In this document: one piece after another, positions 34,974 through 45,717 of the stretch
How positions within the stretch are numbered: position 1 is the first letter of the stretch
Layout: each line of letters starts with the position of its first letter
Origin: Pseudomonas bananamidigenes
Lineage (GTDB): Bacteria; Pseudomonadota; Gammaproteobacteria; Pseudomonadales; Pseudomonadaceae
DNA: 64,000 nt
Assembly: GCF_001679645.1 (NCBI RefSeq)
Contig: NZ_LRUN01000072.1
Span: 1-64,000, forward strand
Reading direction: 5' to 3'
The notes under the pieces: generated by a model
The model's input: the letters and a program-made list of their open reading frames with translations, nothing else
Databases searched by the model: none
What the model was told of the DNA's origin: nothing
Position numbers and translations under genes: made by a program

Positions 34974-36191
34974 ATGGCTATCAGCAACGTTCAGACCGCC
35001 GCAACATCGGCGTCCGCTCCTCCCCAAAGCAGTCCTCTGGTAATGCGCATCATCGGCGCGGTGGCGCTGGCGCACTTGATCAACGACCTGATCCAGTCGG
35101 TGCTGCCGTCGATTTATCCGATGCTCAAGGCCAACTATGGCTTGAGCTTTACTCAGGTCGGTCTGATCACCCTGACCTTTCAACTGACCGCATCACTGTT
35201 GCAACCATGGGTTGGTTACCACACCGACCGCCATCCGAAAGCCTGGCTGTTGCCGGCCGGTTCGGTCTGTACGCTGATCGGCATCGTGATGATGTCGGTG
35301 GTGGGCAGCTTTCCCTTGATTTTGCTTGCCGCTGCATTGATCGGCATCGGTTCCTCGACCTTCCATCCGGAAGCTTCTCGTATTGCTCGGCTGGCCTCCG
35401 GTGGACGTTTCGGACTGGCGCAATCGACCTTCCAGGTCGGCGGTAACGCCGGCTCGGCATTTGGCCCGTTGCTGGCGGCAGCGATCATCATTCCATTCGG
35501 GCAGGGCAACGTGGCGTGGTTCGGGTTGTTCGCGGTGTTTGCGCTGTTCGTGCTGTACCGCATCAGCCGCTGGTACGCCAATCACTTGAATTTGTTCAAG
35601 CTCAAGGCCGGTCAGGCGGCCACTCACGGGTTGTCGAAGGGCAGGGTGGTCAGTGCATTGGTAGTGCTCGGGTTGCTGGTGTTCTCCAAGTATTTCTACA
35701 TGGCCAGTCTGACCAGCTACTTCACGTTCTACCTGATCGAGAAGTTCGACCTGTCGGTGGCAAGCTCCCAGCTGCACCTGTTCCTGTTCCTTGGCGCGGT
35801 GGCGGCGGGCACGTTTTTCGGCGGGCCGATCGGGGACAAGATCGGCCGCAAGGCGGTGATCTGGTTCTCGATCCTTGGCGTGGCACCGTTCACGCTGCTC
35901 ATGCCCCATGTCGACCTGTTCTGGACCAGTGTCCTGAGCGTGGTGATCGGTTTCATCCTGGCCTCGGCGTTTTCGGCGATCGTGGTGTACGCGCAGGAAC
36001 TGGTGCCGGGCAATGTCGGGATGATTGCCGGGGTGTTCTTTGGGCTGATGTTCGGTTTTGGCGGGATTGGCGCGGCGCTGCTGGGGCATTTCGCGGACAT
36101 TTACGGTATCGAGTACGTGTACTTGTTGTGCTCGTTCCTGCCGTTGTTCGGGGTGTTGGCGATCTTCCTGCCAAGCACCAAAAAGGCCTGA
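34974..36191 (+). CDS. fsr: MFS transporter, fosmidomycin resistance (Fsr) type
   Basis: Encodes 405 aa with 12 membrane segments. It resembles Fsr: LAHLINDLIQSVLPSIYPML at the N-terminus, GIGSSTFHPEASRIAR in the loop region and FFGGPIGDKIGRKAVI in the second half. Fsr exports fosmidomycin; the natural substrate here is unknown. No strong ribosome binding site. Ends at a shared terminator with ychF. Confidence 0.87.
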   Translation: MAISNVQTAATSASAPPQSSPLVMRIIGAVALAHLINDLIQSVLPSIYPMLKANYGLSFTQVGLITLTFQLTASLLQPWVGYHTDRHPKAWLLPAGSVCTLIGIVMMSVVGSFPLILLAAALIGIGSSTFHPEASRIARLASGGRFGLAQSTFQVGGNAGSAFGPLLAAAIIIPFGQGNVAWFGLFAVFALFVLYRISRWYANHLNLFKLKAGQAATHGLSKGRVVSALVVLGLLVFSKYFYMASLTSYFTFYLIEKFDLSVASSQLHLFLFLGAVAAGTFFGGPIGDKIGRKAVIWFSILGVAPFTLLMPHVDLFWTSVLSVVIGFILASAFSAIVVYAQELVPGNVGMIAGVFFGLMFGFGGIGAALLGHFADIYGIEYVYLLCSFLPLFGVLAIFLPSTKKA

Positions 36192-36211
36192 CGGGCTGAA
36201 TTTCAGACATG

Positions 36212-36241
36212 AAAAAGCCGCGTATCGAACGCGGCTTTTTT
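36212..36241. terminator. Bidirectional terminator
   Basis: AAAAAGCCGCGT (36212-36223) pairs with ACGCGGCTTTTT (36229-36240) around ATCGA, flanked by a T-run on both strands. It ends fsr and the convergent ychF. Confidence 0.92.
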
Positions 36242-36254
36242 TGGGCTGCAGCTT

Positions 36255-37355
<1,101 letters not shown>

Positions 37356-37377
37356 GGTGTTTCCCCTTGGATTGGAG

Positions 37378-37962
37378 TCAGGCCTTCTGGCTGTGCAGGT
37401 TTTTCATCGCGCGGTTCCATTCACCGGCGAGGATATCCGGCAGCACGCCGAGGGCAAAGTCGATGCTGGCATCGAGTTTTTCCTGTTCGGCGCGTGGCGC
37501 ACGACCCAGGACGAAATTTGAAACCATACTGGCGACGCCTGGGTGGCCGATGCCGAGCCGCAGGCGATGGAACGTATTCTGATTGCCCAATTGCGCAATG
37601 ATGTCGCGCAACCCGTTGTGACCGCCATGGCCGCCGCCCACCTTGAGTTTGGCGACGCCGGGAGGCAGATCGAGTTCGTCGTGTGCCACCAGGATTTCTT
37701 CGGGCTTGATGCGGAAGAAACCGGCGAGTGCCGCCACGGCCTGGCCGCTGCGGTTCATGTAGGTGGTGGGAATCAGCAGACGAACATCCTGACCCTGATG
37801 CGAAAAACGCCCGGTCAGGCCGAAATACTTGCGATCGGCCACGAGATTCACGTTCTGTGCGTGGGCGATGCGCTCAACAAAAAGGGCCCCTGCGTTATGC
37901 CGGGTCTGTTCGTATTCGGCGCCTGGATTTCCCAGGCCAACGATCAGTTTGATGGCAGTCAC
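37378..37962 (-). CDS. pth: Peptidyl-tRNA hydrolase
   Basis: Encodes 194 aa that release peptides from peptidyl-tRNA dropped by ribosomes. Catalytic residues are visible: N12 in GLGNPG and H22 in TRHNAG, plus MNRSG and [11 protein letters not shown]. The start is GTG 37962 (family length 194), preceded by AAGGAAGGG; the frame to 38004 is an extension. In the rplY-pth-ychF group. Confidence 0.97.
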
Positions 37963-38133
37963 GATAGGGGCCCTTCCTTGGAGTGGTGGATAACATCGCC
38001 GCAATCGGGAAGTGCGGCGAAAACGGACGAAAAAAGCTCATTTACCATGGATGTAAACTCCGCGTTCCCGCCCGCTTTCTCGCTACGTACCAGTCCGCGA
38101 TGTTACCTGCTCACTCCGGCTTCACAGAGTGAA

Positions 38134-38730
38134 TTACTCTGCAGCGCCTTCGGCAGCTTCTGGAGCAACACGTGGAGCGTGGACGTTGGCAACAGCCTTG
38201 TCATCGCCGTGTGCCAGAGCAACGAATTCAACGCCTTTAGGCGCTTTCAGGTCCGACAGGTGAATGATCGAACCGACTTCGGCCTTGGCCAGGTCGACTT
38301 CGATGAACTCAGGCAGATCCTTGGCTTCGCAGGAAACTTCGATCTCGTTCACGACGTGAGAGATTTCGCCGCCTTTCTTGACCGGAGCTTCTTCGTTGAT
38401 GAAGTGAACCGGTACGGTAGCGGTCAGTTTCTTGCCGGCCACAACGCGTACGAAGTCGGCGTGCATGATGAACTGTTTGGCAGGGTGACGCTGCATGGCT
38501 TTGACAACGACGTTTTGCTTGGTGCCATCGACGTTCAGCTCGATAACGTGGCTGAAGGCAGCTTCGTTTTCGAACAGCTTGGCGATTTCCTTGGCCACGA
38601 TGGTCAGGGATTGAGCAGGCTTGTCACCACCGTAAACAACGGCAGGGATGCTGGCGGCGTGACGCAGGCGGCGGCTCGCACCTTTCCCCAGGTCAGTACG
38701 CGCTTGGGCGTTCAGGATGAAATCAGTCAT
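38134..38730 (-). CDS. rplY: 50S ribosomal protein L25/general stress protein Ctc
   Basis: Encodes 198 aa of the two-domain (TL5/CTC) L25 type that binds 5S rRNA. The N-terminal L25 domain (NAQARTDLGKGASRRLR) and a beta C-terminal domain (VPVHFINEEAPVKKGGE) are present, followed by an Ala/Glu tail. ATG 38730 has GGAGA 7 bases upstream; the frame to 38814 runs through the prs terminator. The 170-base gap to pth may hold a separate pth promoter. Confidence 0.96.
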   Translation of the reverse strand: MTDFILNAQARTDLGKGASRRLRHAASIPAVVYGGDKPAQSLTIVAKEIAKLFENEAAFSHVIELNVDGTKQNVVVKAMQRHPAKQFIMHADFVRVVAGKKLTATVPVHFINEEAPVKKGGEISHVVNEIEVSCEAKDLPEFIEVDLAKAEVGSIIHLSDLKAPKGVEFVALAHGDDKAVANVHAPRVAPEAAEGAAE

Positions 38731-38793
38731 TTTGTATCTCCAAAATAGCCGTGTCCGGGTGACGTCTGCGACCGACGTCAAAGCGGCACGGGC

Positions 38794-38834
38794 AAAAAAG
38801 CCCCGCCCCAACATGCGTGTTGGGGCGGGGCGCT
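38794..38834 (-). terminator. Terminator of prs
   Basis: GCCCCGCCCCAACA (38800-38813) pairs with TGTTGGGGCGGGG-type sequence from 38818 around TGCG; the minus-strand tail is a T-run (A-run 38794-38799). It separates prs from rplY. Confidence 0.92.
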
Positions 38835-38870
38835 TTTCGTCAACGAGACATTTCGAGAAGGGCAGGGCCC

Positions 38871-39812
38871 TTAACGGAACATCGCGCTGATCGATTCTTC
38901 ATTGCTGATGCGGCGAACCGCTTCGGCAACAACCGGTGCGATATCCAGTTGACGGATACGTGCACAGGCTTGTGCTGCGGCGGACAGCGGGATGGTGTTG
39001 GTGACCACCAGCTCGTCCAGCACGGAATTTTCGATATTCTCGATGGCCCGACCCGACAGCACAGGGTGTGTGCAGTAGGCAAAGACCTTGGCTGCGCCAT
39101 GCTCTTTCAGGGCCTTGGCCGCGTGGCACAGGGTGCCGGCGGTATCGACCATGTCATCGACCAGGATGCAGGTACGCCCTTCGACATCACCGATGATATG
39201 CATCACTTCAGAGTGATTGGCTTTCTCACGGCGTTTGTCGATGATCCCGAGATCCACGCCCAGAGACTTGGCAACGGCACGTGCACGCACGACGCCACCA
39301 ATGTCCGGAGACACGATCATCAGGTTCTCGAAGCGCTGATCTTCGATGTCATCCACCAGAACCGGGGAGCCGTAGATGTTATCTACCGGAATATCGAAGA
39401 AACCCTGAATCTGGTCAGCATGCAGATCAACCGTGAGAACACGGTCGATGCCGACCACGGTAAGCATATCAGCGACGACTTTCGCGCTGATGGCCACACG
39501 TGCGGAACGCGGACGGCGATCCTGACGGGCATAACCAAAATAAGGAATAACAGCAGTGATACGAGTAGCCGAGGAGCGGCGGAAGGCATCAGCCATCACT
39601 ACCAGTTCCATCAGGTTATCGTTGGTCGGAGCGCAAGTCGGCTGAATAATGAAGACGTCTTTACCACGAACGTTTTCATTGATCTCGGCAGTAATTTCGC
39701 CGTCGGAAAACTTACCGACAGAAATGTCACCGAGAGGGATATGCAGCTGACGTACGACACGCCGAGCCAGATCGGGGTTAGCGTTCCCCGTAAAGACCAT
39801 CATCTTGGACAC
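38871..39812 (-). CDS. prs: Ribose-phosphate pyrophosphokinase
   Basis: Encodes 313 aa that make PRPP from ribose 5-phosphate and ATP, feeding purine, pyrimidine, His, Trp and NAD synthesis. The PRPP-binding loop LVDDMVDTAGTL and the flexible DRRPRSARVAISAK segment are intact. The start is GTG 39812 (MSKMMVFTGNAN). It follows ispE and tRNA-Gln in the same orientation, a conserved arrangement. PRPP consumers upp and hpt lie elsewhere in the window. Confidence 0.97.
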   Translation of the reverse strand: MSKMMVFTGNANPDLARRVVRQLHIPLGDISVGKFSDGEITAEINENVRGKDVFIIQPTCAPTNDNLMELVVMADAFRRSSATRITAVIPYFGYARQDRRPRSARVAISAKVVADMLTVVGIDRVLTVDLHADQIQGFFDIPVDNIYGSPVLVDDIEDQRFENLMIVSPDIGGVVRARAVAKSLGVDLGIIDKRREKANHSEVMHIIGDVEGRTCILVDDMVDTAGTLCHAAKALKEHGAAKVFAYCTHPVLSGRAIENIENSVLDELVVTNTIPLSAAAQACARIRQLDIAPVVAEAVRRISNEESISAMFR

Positions 39813-39857
39813 GCGCAGTACCTAGAGGCTGAGGGTAACCTGGATGAGTATAGAAAA

Positions 39858-39932
39858 TGGCAGGGGCGGCTGGATTCGAACCAACGCATGGCAGGATCAA
39901 AACCTGCTGCCTTACCGCTTGGCGACGCCCCT
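39858..39932 (-). tRNA. tRNA-Gln (anticodon UUG)
   Basis: 75 nt with encoded CCA. Acceptor AGGGGCG/CGCCCCT, D-arm with GCCAAGCGGTAAGGC, anticodon loop TTTTGAT with TTG, and T-arm GGTTCGAATCC. It sits between ispE and prs, 37 bases after the ispE stop. Confidence 0.95.
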
Positions 39933-39969
39933 GTATCTGTTGCTTGCAAGTGCCGGGCACTTGGTTCCT

Positions 39970-40821
39970 TTAGAGCAGACTTTGCAGCTTGCGATGCAAC
40001 ATCGAAACGTTGCTTCCTTTTGCTACAAACCCTGTAAGGGTCTCTGTCAGAAGGGCCGAGACTTTATCAGCTTCAGCTTTGCTTGGGAAGCCCCCAAACA
40101 CACAACTTCCAGTTCCGGTGAGTTTTGCTTCGGTAAAATTACCTAGCAAATTCAAAGCGTTACGTACTTCTGGGTAACGCCTTGCTACCACCGGCAAGCA
40201 GTCATTTCGACTGTTTCCCTCGGGAACGGGGCGCACTTTAATGGGCGGCGTGTTACGTGTCAACAATGGATCTGAAAAAATTTCTGCCGTACTAACAGAG
40301 ACTTGCGGCACGAGCACGACATACCACGGTTCGGCGGGTTCGACCGGGGTCAGTTTCTCGCCGACACCTTCGGCGAAAGCGGCGTGCCCACGCACGAAGA
40401 CCGGGACATCCGCACCCAGGCTCAGGCCCAGCGTTGCCAGCCGGTCTTCATCCCAGCCCAATTGCCACAAATGATTGAGGCCGAGCAGGGTAGTCGCCGC
40501 ATTCGAACTGCCGCCGCCGATGCCACCGCCCATCGGCAGGATCTTGTCGATCCAGATGTCGATGCCGAGGGCGCAGCCGGATTGTTCCTGCAGTTTTTTC
40601 GCCGCACGCACGATCAGGTTGCTGTCGTGGGGCACGCCGTCGAATTCGGTGTGCAGGCGGATCACGCCATCCTCGCGAACAGCGAAGGTGATCTCGTCGC
40701 CGTAGTCGAGAAACTGAAAAATCGTCTGCAATTCGTGATAGCCGTCTTCACGGCGACCCAGAATGTGCAGCATCAGGTTGAGTTTGGCGGGTGAAGGCAG
40801 TGTCAGGCGTGGAGCGGTCAT
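39970..40821 (-). CDS. ispE: 4-diphosphocytidyl-2-C-methyl-D-erythritol kinase
   Basis: Encodes 283 aa, a GHMP kinase of the non-mevalonate isoprenoid pathway. Visible motifs are PSPAKLNLMLHI at the N-terminus, the ATP loop PMGGGIGGGSSNAAT and LTGTGSCVFGGF near the C-terminus. ATG 40821 starts two bases after lolB ends; the open frame beyond it is an extension into lolB. Confidence 0.96.
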   Translation of the reverse strand: MTAPRLTLPSPAKLNLMLHILGRREDGYHELQTIFQFLDYGDEITFAVREDGVIRLHTEFDGVPHDSNLIVRAAKKLQEQSGCALGIDIWIDKILPMGGGIGGGSSNAATTLLGLNHLWQLGWDEDRLATLGLSLGADVPVFVRGHAAFAEGVGEKLTPVEPAEPWYVVLVPQVSVSTAEIFSDPLLTRNTPPIKVRPVPEGNSRNDCLPVVARRYPEVRNALNLLGNFTEAKLTGTGSCVFGGFPSKAEADKVSALLTETLTGFVAKGSNVSMLHRKLQSLL

Positions 40822-40823
40822 GC

Positions 40824-41441
40824 TTATTGCCCCAGCTTGCGTGGTTGCCAGGTCTTGATGACCAGGGTCACGTCCAGGTCGGTGCCGTGCAGCTTGATGC
40901 GCTCGGGCAGCCAATAGCCGTCCTGCTGTGCATAACCGAGATATTCAACCTGCCAGCCGTCCTGATCCAGGCTGGCCAGGCGACTGTCGGCATCGAGCGT
41001 CAGACGGCTCTTGCTGGCCGGAGCCGGCAGGCCGCGAACCCACCAGGACAGATTCGATACCGGCAGTTTCCAGCCGAGCTGTTCTTCAAGCAGCGCTTCC
41101 GGAGACTGCGCGTCATAGCGGCCCTGATTGGCGACTTCCAGCGAAACCTTGCCCGGGCGACCGGTCAACCGCGCCGCGCCGCGACCCAGCGGGCCGGACA
41201 GGCGAATGTCGTAGTAATCCTGGCGTTGCAGCCAGAACAGCGTGCCGCTGCCCGAATCTTTCGGGGCGCGGATGCCGATCTTGCCGTCGATCTGCCAGCC
41301 GTCGAGGCCGCTCAGTTGTTGTTTGTTCGCGGCCCACTGTGCAGGGCTGCCATGACCCTCGACGGACTCGCGGGCGCCGAAGCCCGCGCAACCGGCGAGC
41401 AGGGCGATGAGGCTGAAAACGATGATGTGGCGCAAAAACAT
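40824..41441 (-). CDS. lolB: Outer-membrane lipoprotein insertion protein LolB
   Basis: Encodes 205 aa. Signal peptide with lipobox LAGC (Cys18). LolB receives lipoproteins from LolA and inserts them in the outer membrane. Family features such as WQIDGKIGIRAPKDSGSGTLFW and a hydrophobic barrel pattern are visible. It lies between a TPR lipoprotein gene (3-base gap) and ispE (2-base gap) in one operon. Confidence 0.95.
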   Translation of the reverse strand: MFLRHIIVFSLIALLAGCAGFGARESVEGHGSPAQWAANKQQLSGLDGWQIDGKIGIRAPKDSGSGTLFWLQRQDYYDIRLSGPLGRGAARLTGRPGKVSLEVANQGRYDAQSPEALLEEQLGWKLPVSNLSWWVRGLPAPASKSRLTLDADSRLASLDQDGWQVEYLGYAQQDGYWLPERIKLHGTDLDVTLVIKTWQPRKLGQ

Positions 41442-41444
41442 GAG

Positions 41445-43169
41445 TTAAAGAGTCTCGGATCCGGTCAGGCGCTTGATGGTGCTGCGCAGGATGGTGCTGT
41501 CGGGCTGATCCTTGAGGAATTTGCCCCAAATCTGTTTCGCTTCGCGCTGATTGCCTTTGGCCCACAGGACTTCGCCCAGGTGAGCGGCGACTTCGTGATC
41601 GGGGAAACGCTCCAGCGCCTGACGCAGGTATTTCTCGGCGTCATCCAGATTCCCCATGCGGAAATTCACCCAGCCAAGGCTGTCGAGTACCGCGGGATCT
41701 TCCGGGTTGATCTGGTGCGCCTGTTCGATCAGCGCCTTGGCTTCGGCGTAACGGGTGGTGCGATCCGACAGCGTGTAGCCGAGGGCGTTGAGCGCCATGG
41801 CATTGTCCGGATCGCGCTTGATGATCTGGCGCAGGTCTTTTTCCATCTGCGCCAGGTCATTGCGTTTTTCCGCCTGCATGGCTCGGGTGTAGAGCAGATT
41901 CAGGTCGTCCGGATACTGAAGCAACGCCTGTTGCAGGGTTTTCCAGGCTTTGTCGCCCTGATTGTTGGCGGACAGGGTCTCGGCTTCGATCAGGTACAAC
42001 TGGATGGCGTAGTCCGGTTGCGCATCGCGTTCGGCAGCCAGCTTGCTCTGGGCTTCGGCGGTTTTGCCGTTGTTCATCAGGATGTCGGCCTGACGCAGTT
42101 GCGCCGGCAGATAGTCGTTGCCGGGGCCGACCTGGACGTACTCGATCAGTGCGCCCTGCGGGTCGTTGCGTTCTTCGGCGATGCGACCCAGGTTCAAGTG
42201 GGCCGAGTCGACGTGGCTCTCCCGGGCGATCAGGTCTTCCAGGTAACCCTTGGCCTCGTCCCAGGCCTTGGCTTCCAGGCAGACCAGCGCCAGCGAATAA
42301 CGCAGTTCGTCGTCTTCCGGGTATTGCTGGACCAGGGTGGAGAACTCGACCTTGGCGTCATCCATCCGGTCCTGTTCCACCAGCATCCGCGCGTAAGTCA
42401 GGCGCAGGCGTTTGTCTTCCGGATACTTCCTGATGTTCTTTTGCAGCAGCGGCAGGGCTTCGCCGCCACGGTTCAACCCTTGCAACAGGCGCGCGCGCAG
42501 CAGGATCGGGGCAATTTCGCCGTCGTCCGGCGGATTGTCCTCAAGCAGGGTCAACGCACCTTTGAGATCGCCGTCCTGTTGCATCAACAGGGCCTTGCCG
42601 AAAATCAGCTGATTGTTGTGCGGGTGACGCTGCAACAAGCGGTCGAAACTTTTCATCAGGCCGTTGCGGGTGTCCTGATCGGTGTCGGCGGCCGACAGGG
42701 CGAGGAAGTCGAAATGGGTGTCACCCTTGCCTTGCAGGACCTTCTCCATGTAGACCATCGAGTCGTCATAGCGCCCGGCACGGGCCAGTTGCACGGCGGC
42801 GGCGCGTTGCGCTTCGAGGTCGTCGGGAGCGTTTTTCGCCCAGATCAGCGCGGTATCGAGGGCCGGCTGGTCTGCGCCCAGGTATTCGGCGATACGGAAT
42901 GCACGTTCGGAAACGCCCGGATCCTGGGTGTTGATGGCCTGGGTCACGTAGTTGTCCAAGGCGATGTCGAAACGATTGCGCTGGCCGGCGAGTTCGGCAC
43001 TCAGCAGGCTGAACACGGTTTCCTCGCTGAACGAGCTGTAAACCTTGGGCTTTTCAGGGGCTGGCGTGGTGTCTTCGACCGACGGGGTGCCATCGTGCGA
43101 AACGGGGGCCAAGGCCTGGCAGCCGCTGAGGAAGACAAAAGCAAGGAGCAACGCGGAAGATCTATTCAT
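41445..43169 (-). CDS. TPR-repeat lipoprotein
   Basis: Encodes 574 aa: signal peptide with lipobox LSGC (Cys17), then TPR repeats through most of the protein (for example LNALGYTLSDRTTRYAEAKALIEQAHQINPEDPAVLDSLGW). Probably an outer-membrane-anchored scaffold. Conserved before lolB in Pseudomonas; a helper role in lipoprotein or envelope assembly is an inference. Divergent from hemA. Confidence 0.9.
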   Translation of the reverse strand: MNRSSALLLAFVFLSGCQALAPVSHDGTPSVEDTTPAPEKPKVYSSFSEETVFSLLSAELAGQRNRFDIALDNYVTQAINTQDPGVSERAFRIAEYLGADQPALDTALIWAKNAPDDLEAQRAAAVQLARAGRYDDSMVYMEKVLQGKGDTHFDFLALSAADTDQDTRNGLMKSFDRLLQRHPHNNQLIFGKALLMQQDGDLKGALTLLEDNPPDDGEIAPILLRARLLQGLNRGGEALPLLQKNIRKYPEDKRLRLTYARMLVEQDRMDDAKVEFSTLVQQYPEDDELRYSLALVCLEAKAWDEAKGYLEDLIARESHVDSAHLNLGRIAEERNDPQGALIEYVQVGPGNDYLPAQLRQADILMNNGKTAEAQSKLAAERDAQPDYAIQLYLIEAETLSANNQGDKAWKTLQQALLQYPDDLNLLYTRAMQAEKRNDLAQMEKDLRQIIKRDPDNAMALNALGYTLSDRTTRYAEAKALIEQAHQINPEDPAVLDSLGWVNFRMGNLDDAEKYLRQALERFPDHEVAAHLGEVLWAKGNQREAKQIWGKFLKDQPDSTILRSTIKRLTGSETL

Positions 43170-43351
43170 ATAGGAAGAGGACGACTAACCTGCGGTCGGA
43201 TCATCATGACACAAGCCTTCGGCCAAACATAACCGAGTCTCGATTGTGGCCATTATAAGGGCCGACAATTGGGACAATAGTCAGCGGTAGTTGTTCTGAA
43301 TCTGACGAAGTAGGACAATTGCCGGCTTCACGTCACCATCAGCGACTTTGA

Positions 43352-44638
43352 ATGGCCTTCCTTGCACTCGGTATCAACCACAAGACTGCTTCCGTAGACG
43401 TCCGCGAGCGCGTGGCCTTTACTCCTGAGCAGCTGGTGGAGGCCCTGCAGCAGCTCTGCCGACTCACCGACAGCCGCGAAGCTGCGATCCTTTCCACCTG
43501 CAATCGCAGTGAACTGTATATAGAACAGGATCAGCTTTCGGCCGATATCGTGCTGCGCTGGCTGGCCGATTATCACCATTTAAGCTTCGATGAGCTGCGC
43601 GCGAGCGCTTATGTGCATGAAGATGATGCGGCAGTTCGTCACATGATGCGCGTCGCCTCCGGGCTCGATTCGCTGGTGCTGGGCGAACCGCAGATTCTCG
43701 GCCAGATGAAATCGGCCTACGCCGTGGCCCGCGAGGCCGGCACCATCGGGCCGCTGCTCGGGCGTTTGTTTCAGGCAACTTTCAACGCCGCCAAGCAGGT
43801 ACGCACCGACACCGCCATTGGCGAAAACCCGGTGTCCGTGGCGTTTGCCGCCGTCAGCCTGGCCAAACAGATTTTCAGCGACCTGCAACGCAGCCAGGCC
43901 CTGTTGATCGGTGCCGGCGAGACCATCACCCTGGTCGCACGTCATCTGCACGAGCTGGGCGTCAAGCGGATCGTGGTGGCCAACCGCACGCTGGAGCGCG
44001 CCAGCCTGCTGGCCGAGCAGTTCGGTGCCCATGCGGTGCTGCTGTCGGATATCCCGGCGGAACTGGTACGCAGTGATATCGTCATCAGTTCAACCGCCAG
44101 TCAGTTGCCGATCCTGGGCAAGGGCGCCGTGGAAAGCGCACTCAAGCAGCGCAAGCACAAACCGATCTTCATGGTCGACATTGCCGTTCCCCGGGACATC
44201 GAACCGGAAGTCGGCGAACTCGACGACGTTTACCTCTACAGCGTCGACGATCTGCACGAAGTGGTCGCCGAGAACCTCAAGAGCCGTCAGGGCGCCGCGC
44301 AGGCCGCCGAAGAGATGGTTTCGGTCGGTGCCGATGATTTCATGGTGCGTCTGCGCGAACTGGCCGCCGTCGATGTGCTCAAGGCCTATCGTCAGCAGAG
44401 CGAACGCCTGCGTGACGAAGAGCTGCAAAAGGCCCTGCGTCTGCTGGCCAACGGCGGCAATGCCGAAGATGTGCTGAGCCAGTTGGCCCGTGGCCTGACC
44501 AATAAACTCCTGCACGCACCGAGCGTGCAGTTGAAAAAGCTTTCTGCCGAAGGCCGCCTCGATGCGCTGGCCATGGCTCAGGAACTCTTTGCCCTCGAGG
44601 GCTCACCGGACAGCTTTTCGGATAAAAAAACGCAATGA
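43352..44638 (+). CDS. hemA: Glutamyl-tRNA reductase
   Basis: Encodes 428 aa that reduce glutamyl-tRNA to glutamate-1-semialdehyde, the first step of tetrapyrrole synthesis. The catalytic nucleophile Cys50 lies in STCNRSELY, followed by the SGLDSLVLGEPQILGQ specificity loop and a Rossmann LLIGAGET. The gene overlaps prfA by 4 bases (ATGA). HemH, the last haem enzyme, lies 15 kb away in this window. Confidence 0.97.
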   Translation: MAFLALGINHKTASVDVRERVAFTPEQLVEALQQLCRLTDSREAAILSTCNRSELYIEQDQLSADIVLRWLADYHHLSFDELRASAYVHEDDAAVRHMMRVASGLDSLVLGEPQILGQMKSAYAVAREAGTIGPLLGRLFQATFNAAKQVRTDTAIGENPVSVAFAAVSLAKQIFSDLQRSQALLIGAGETITLVARHLHELGVKRIVVANRTLERASLLAEQFGAHAVLLSDIPAELVRSDIVISSTASQLPILGKGAVESALKQRKHKPIFMVDIAVPRDIEPEVGELDDVYLYSVDDLHEVVAENLKSRQGAAQAAEEMVSVGADDFMVRLRELAAVDVLKAYRQQSERLRDEELQKALRLLANGGNAEDVLSQLARGLTNKLLHAPSVQLKKLSAEGRLDALAMAQELFALEGSPDSFSDKKTQ

Positions 44639-45717
44639 AAGCGTCACTGCTCAATAAGCTGGATATCCTCCAGGATCGTTTCGAGGAACTGACGGCGCTG
44701 CTTGGCGACGCCGAAGTCATTTGCGACCAGACCAGATTCCGCGCCTATTCCAAGGAATACGCCGAAGTCGAGCCGGTCGTCGAAGCCTATAAACAGCTGC
44801 TCAAGGCCCAGGCCGATCTGGAAGGCGCCCAGGCGCTGCTCAAGGACGGCGACCCCGACATGCGCGAAATGGCCGTGGAAGAAGTCCGCGAAACCAAAGA
44901 GCAACTCATCGAACTGGAAGCCACGTTGCAGCGCATGCTGCTGCCCAAGGATCCCAACGACGGGCGCAACGTGTTCCTCGAAATCCGCGCCGGCACCGGT
45001 GGTGACGAAGCGGCGATCTTCTCCGGCGACCTGTTCCGCATGTACTCGCGTTACGCCGAAAAACGTGGCTGGCGCGTGGAAATTCTCTCGGAGAGCGAGG
45101 GTGAGCATGGCGGCTATAAAGAGGTCATCGCCCGGGTCGAGGGCGACAATGTCTACGGCAAGCTGAAATTCGAGTCCGGCGCCCACCGCGTACAGCGCGT
45201 GCCCGCCACCGAGTCCCAGGGCCGCATCCACACTTCGGCCTGCACCGTGGCCGTGTTGCCGGAGCCGGACGAACAGGAAGCGATCGAGATCAACCCGGCG
45301 GACTTGCGCGTCGATACTTACCGCTCCTCCGGGGCCGGTGGTCAGCATGTCAACAAGACCGACTCGGCAATCCGTATCACCCACTTGCCGACCGGCATCG
45401 TGGTCGAGTGCCAGGAAGAACGTTCCCAGCACAAGAACCGTGCGCGGGCGATGGCCTGGCTGTCGGCCAAGCTCAACGACCAGCAGACCGCAGCAGCGGC
45501 CAACGCCATCGCCAGCGAGCGTAAATTGCTGGTGGGTTCCGGCGATCGCTCCGAGCGGATCCGCACCTATAACTTTGCCCAGGGCCGGGTCACCGACCAC
45601 CGCGTCAACCTGACCCTGTATTCCCTGGACGAAATCCTCGCGGGCGGCGTCGAAGCAGTGATCGAGCCGTTGCTGGCCGAATACCAGGCCGACCAACTGG
45701 CAGCGATAGGTGAGTAA
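44635..45717 (+). CDS. prfA: Peptide chain release factor 1
   Basis: Encodes 360 aa that end translation at UAA and UAG. The codon-recognition tripeptide P-A-T (VQRVPATESQG) and the catalytic GGQ with Gln237 (GAGGQHVNK) are intact. It is directly followed by prmC, whose product methylates this glutamine. Confidence 0.98.
   Translation: MKASLLNKLDILQDRFEELTALLGDAEVICDQTRFRAYSKEYAEVEPVVEAYKQLLKAQADLEGAQALLKDGDPDMREMAVEEVRETKEQLIELEATLQRMLLPKDPNDGRNVFLEIRAGTGGDEAAIFSGDLFRMYSRYAEKRGWRVEILSESEGEHGGYKEVIARVEGDNVYGKLKFESGAHRVQRVPATESQGRIHTSACTVAVLPEPDEQEAIEINPADLRVDTYRSSGAGGQHVNKTDSAIRITHLPTGIVVECQEERSQHKNRARAMAWLSAKLNDQQTAAAANAIASERKLLVGSGDRSERIRTYNFAQGRVTDHRVNLTLYSLDEILAGGVEAVIEPLLAEYQADQLAAIGE

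Noticed and set aside
40791..43232. An 813-codon plus-strand open frame
   Set aside because: Antisense to lolB and the TPR lipoprotein gene, both of which have signal peptides and clear family features.
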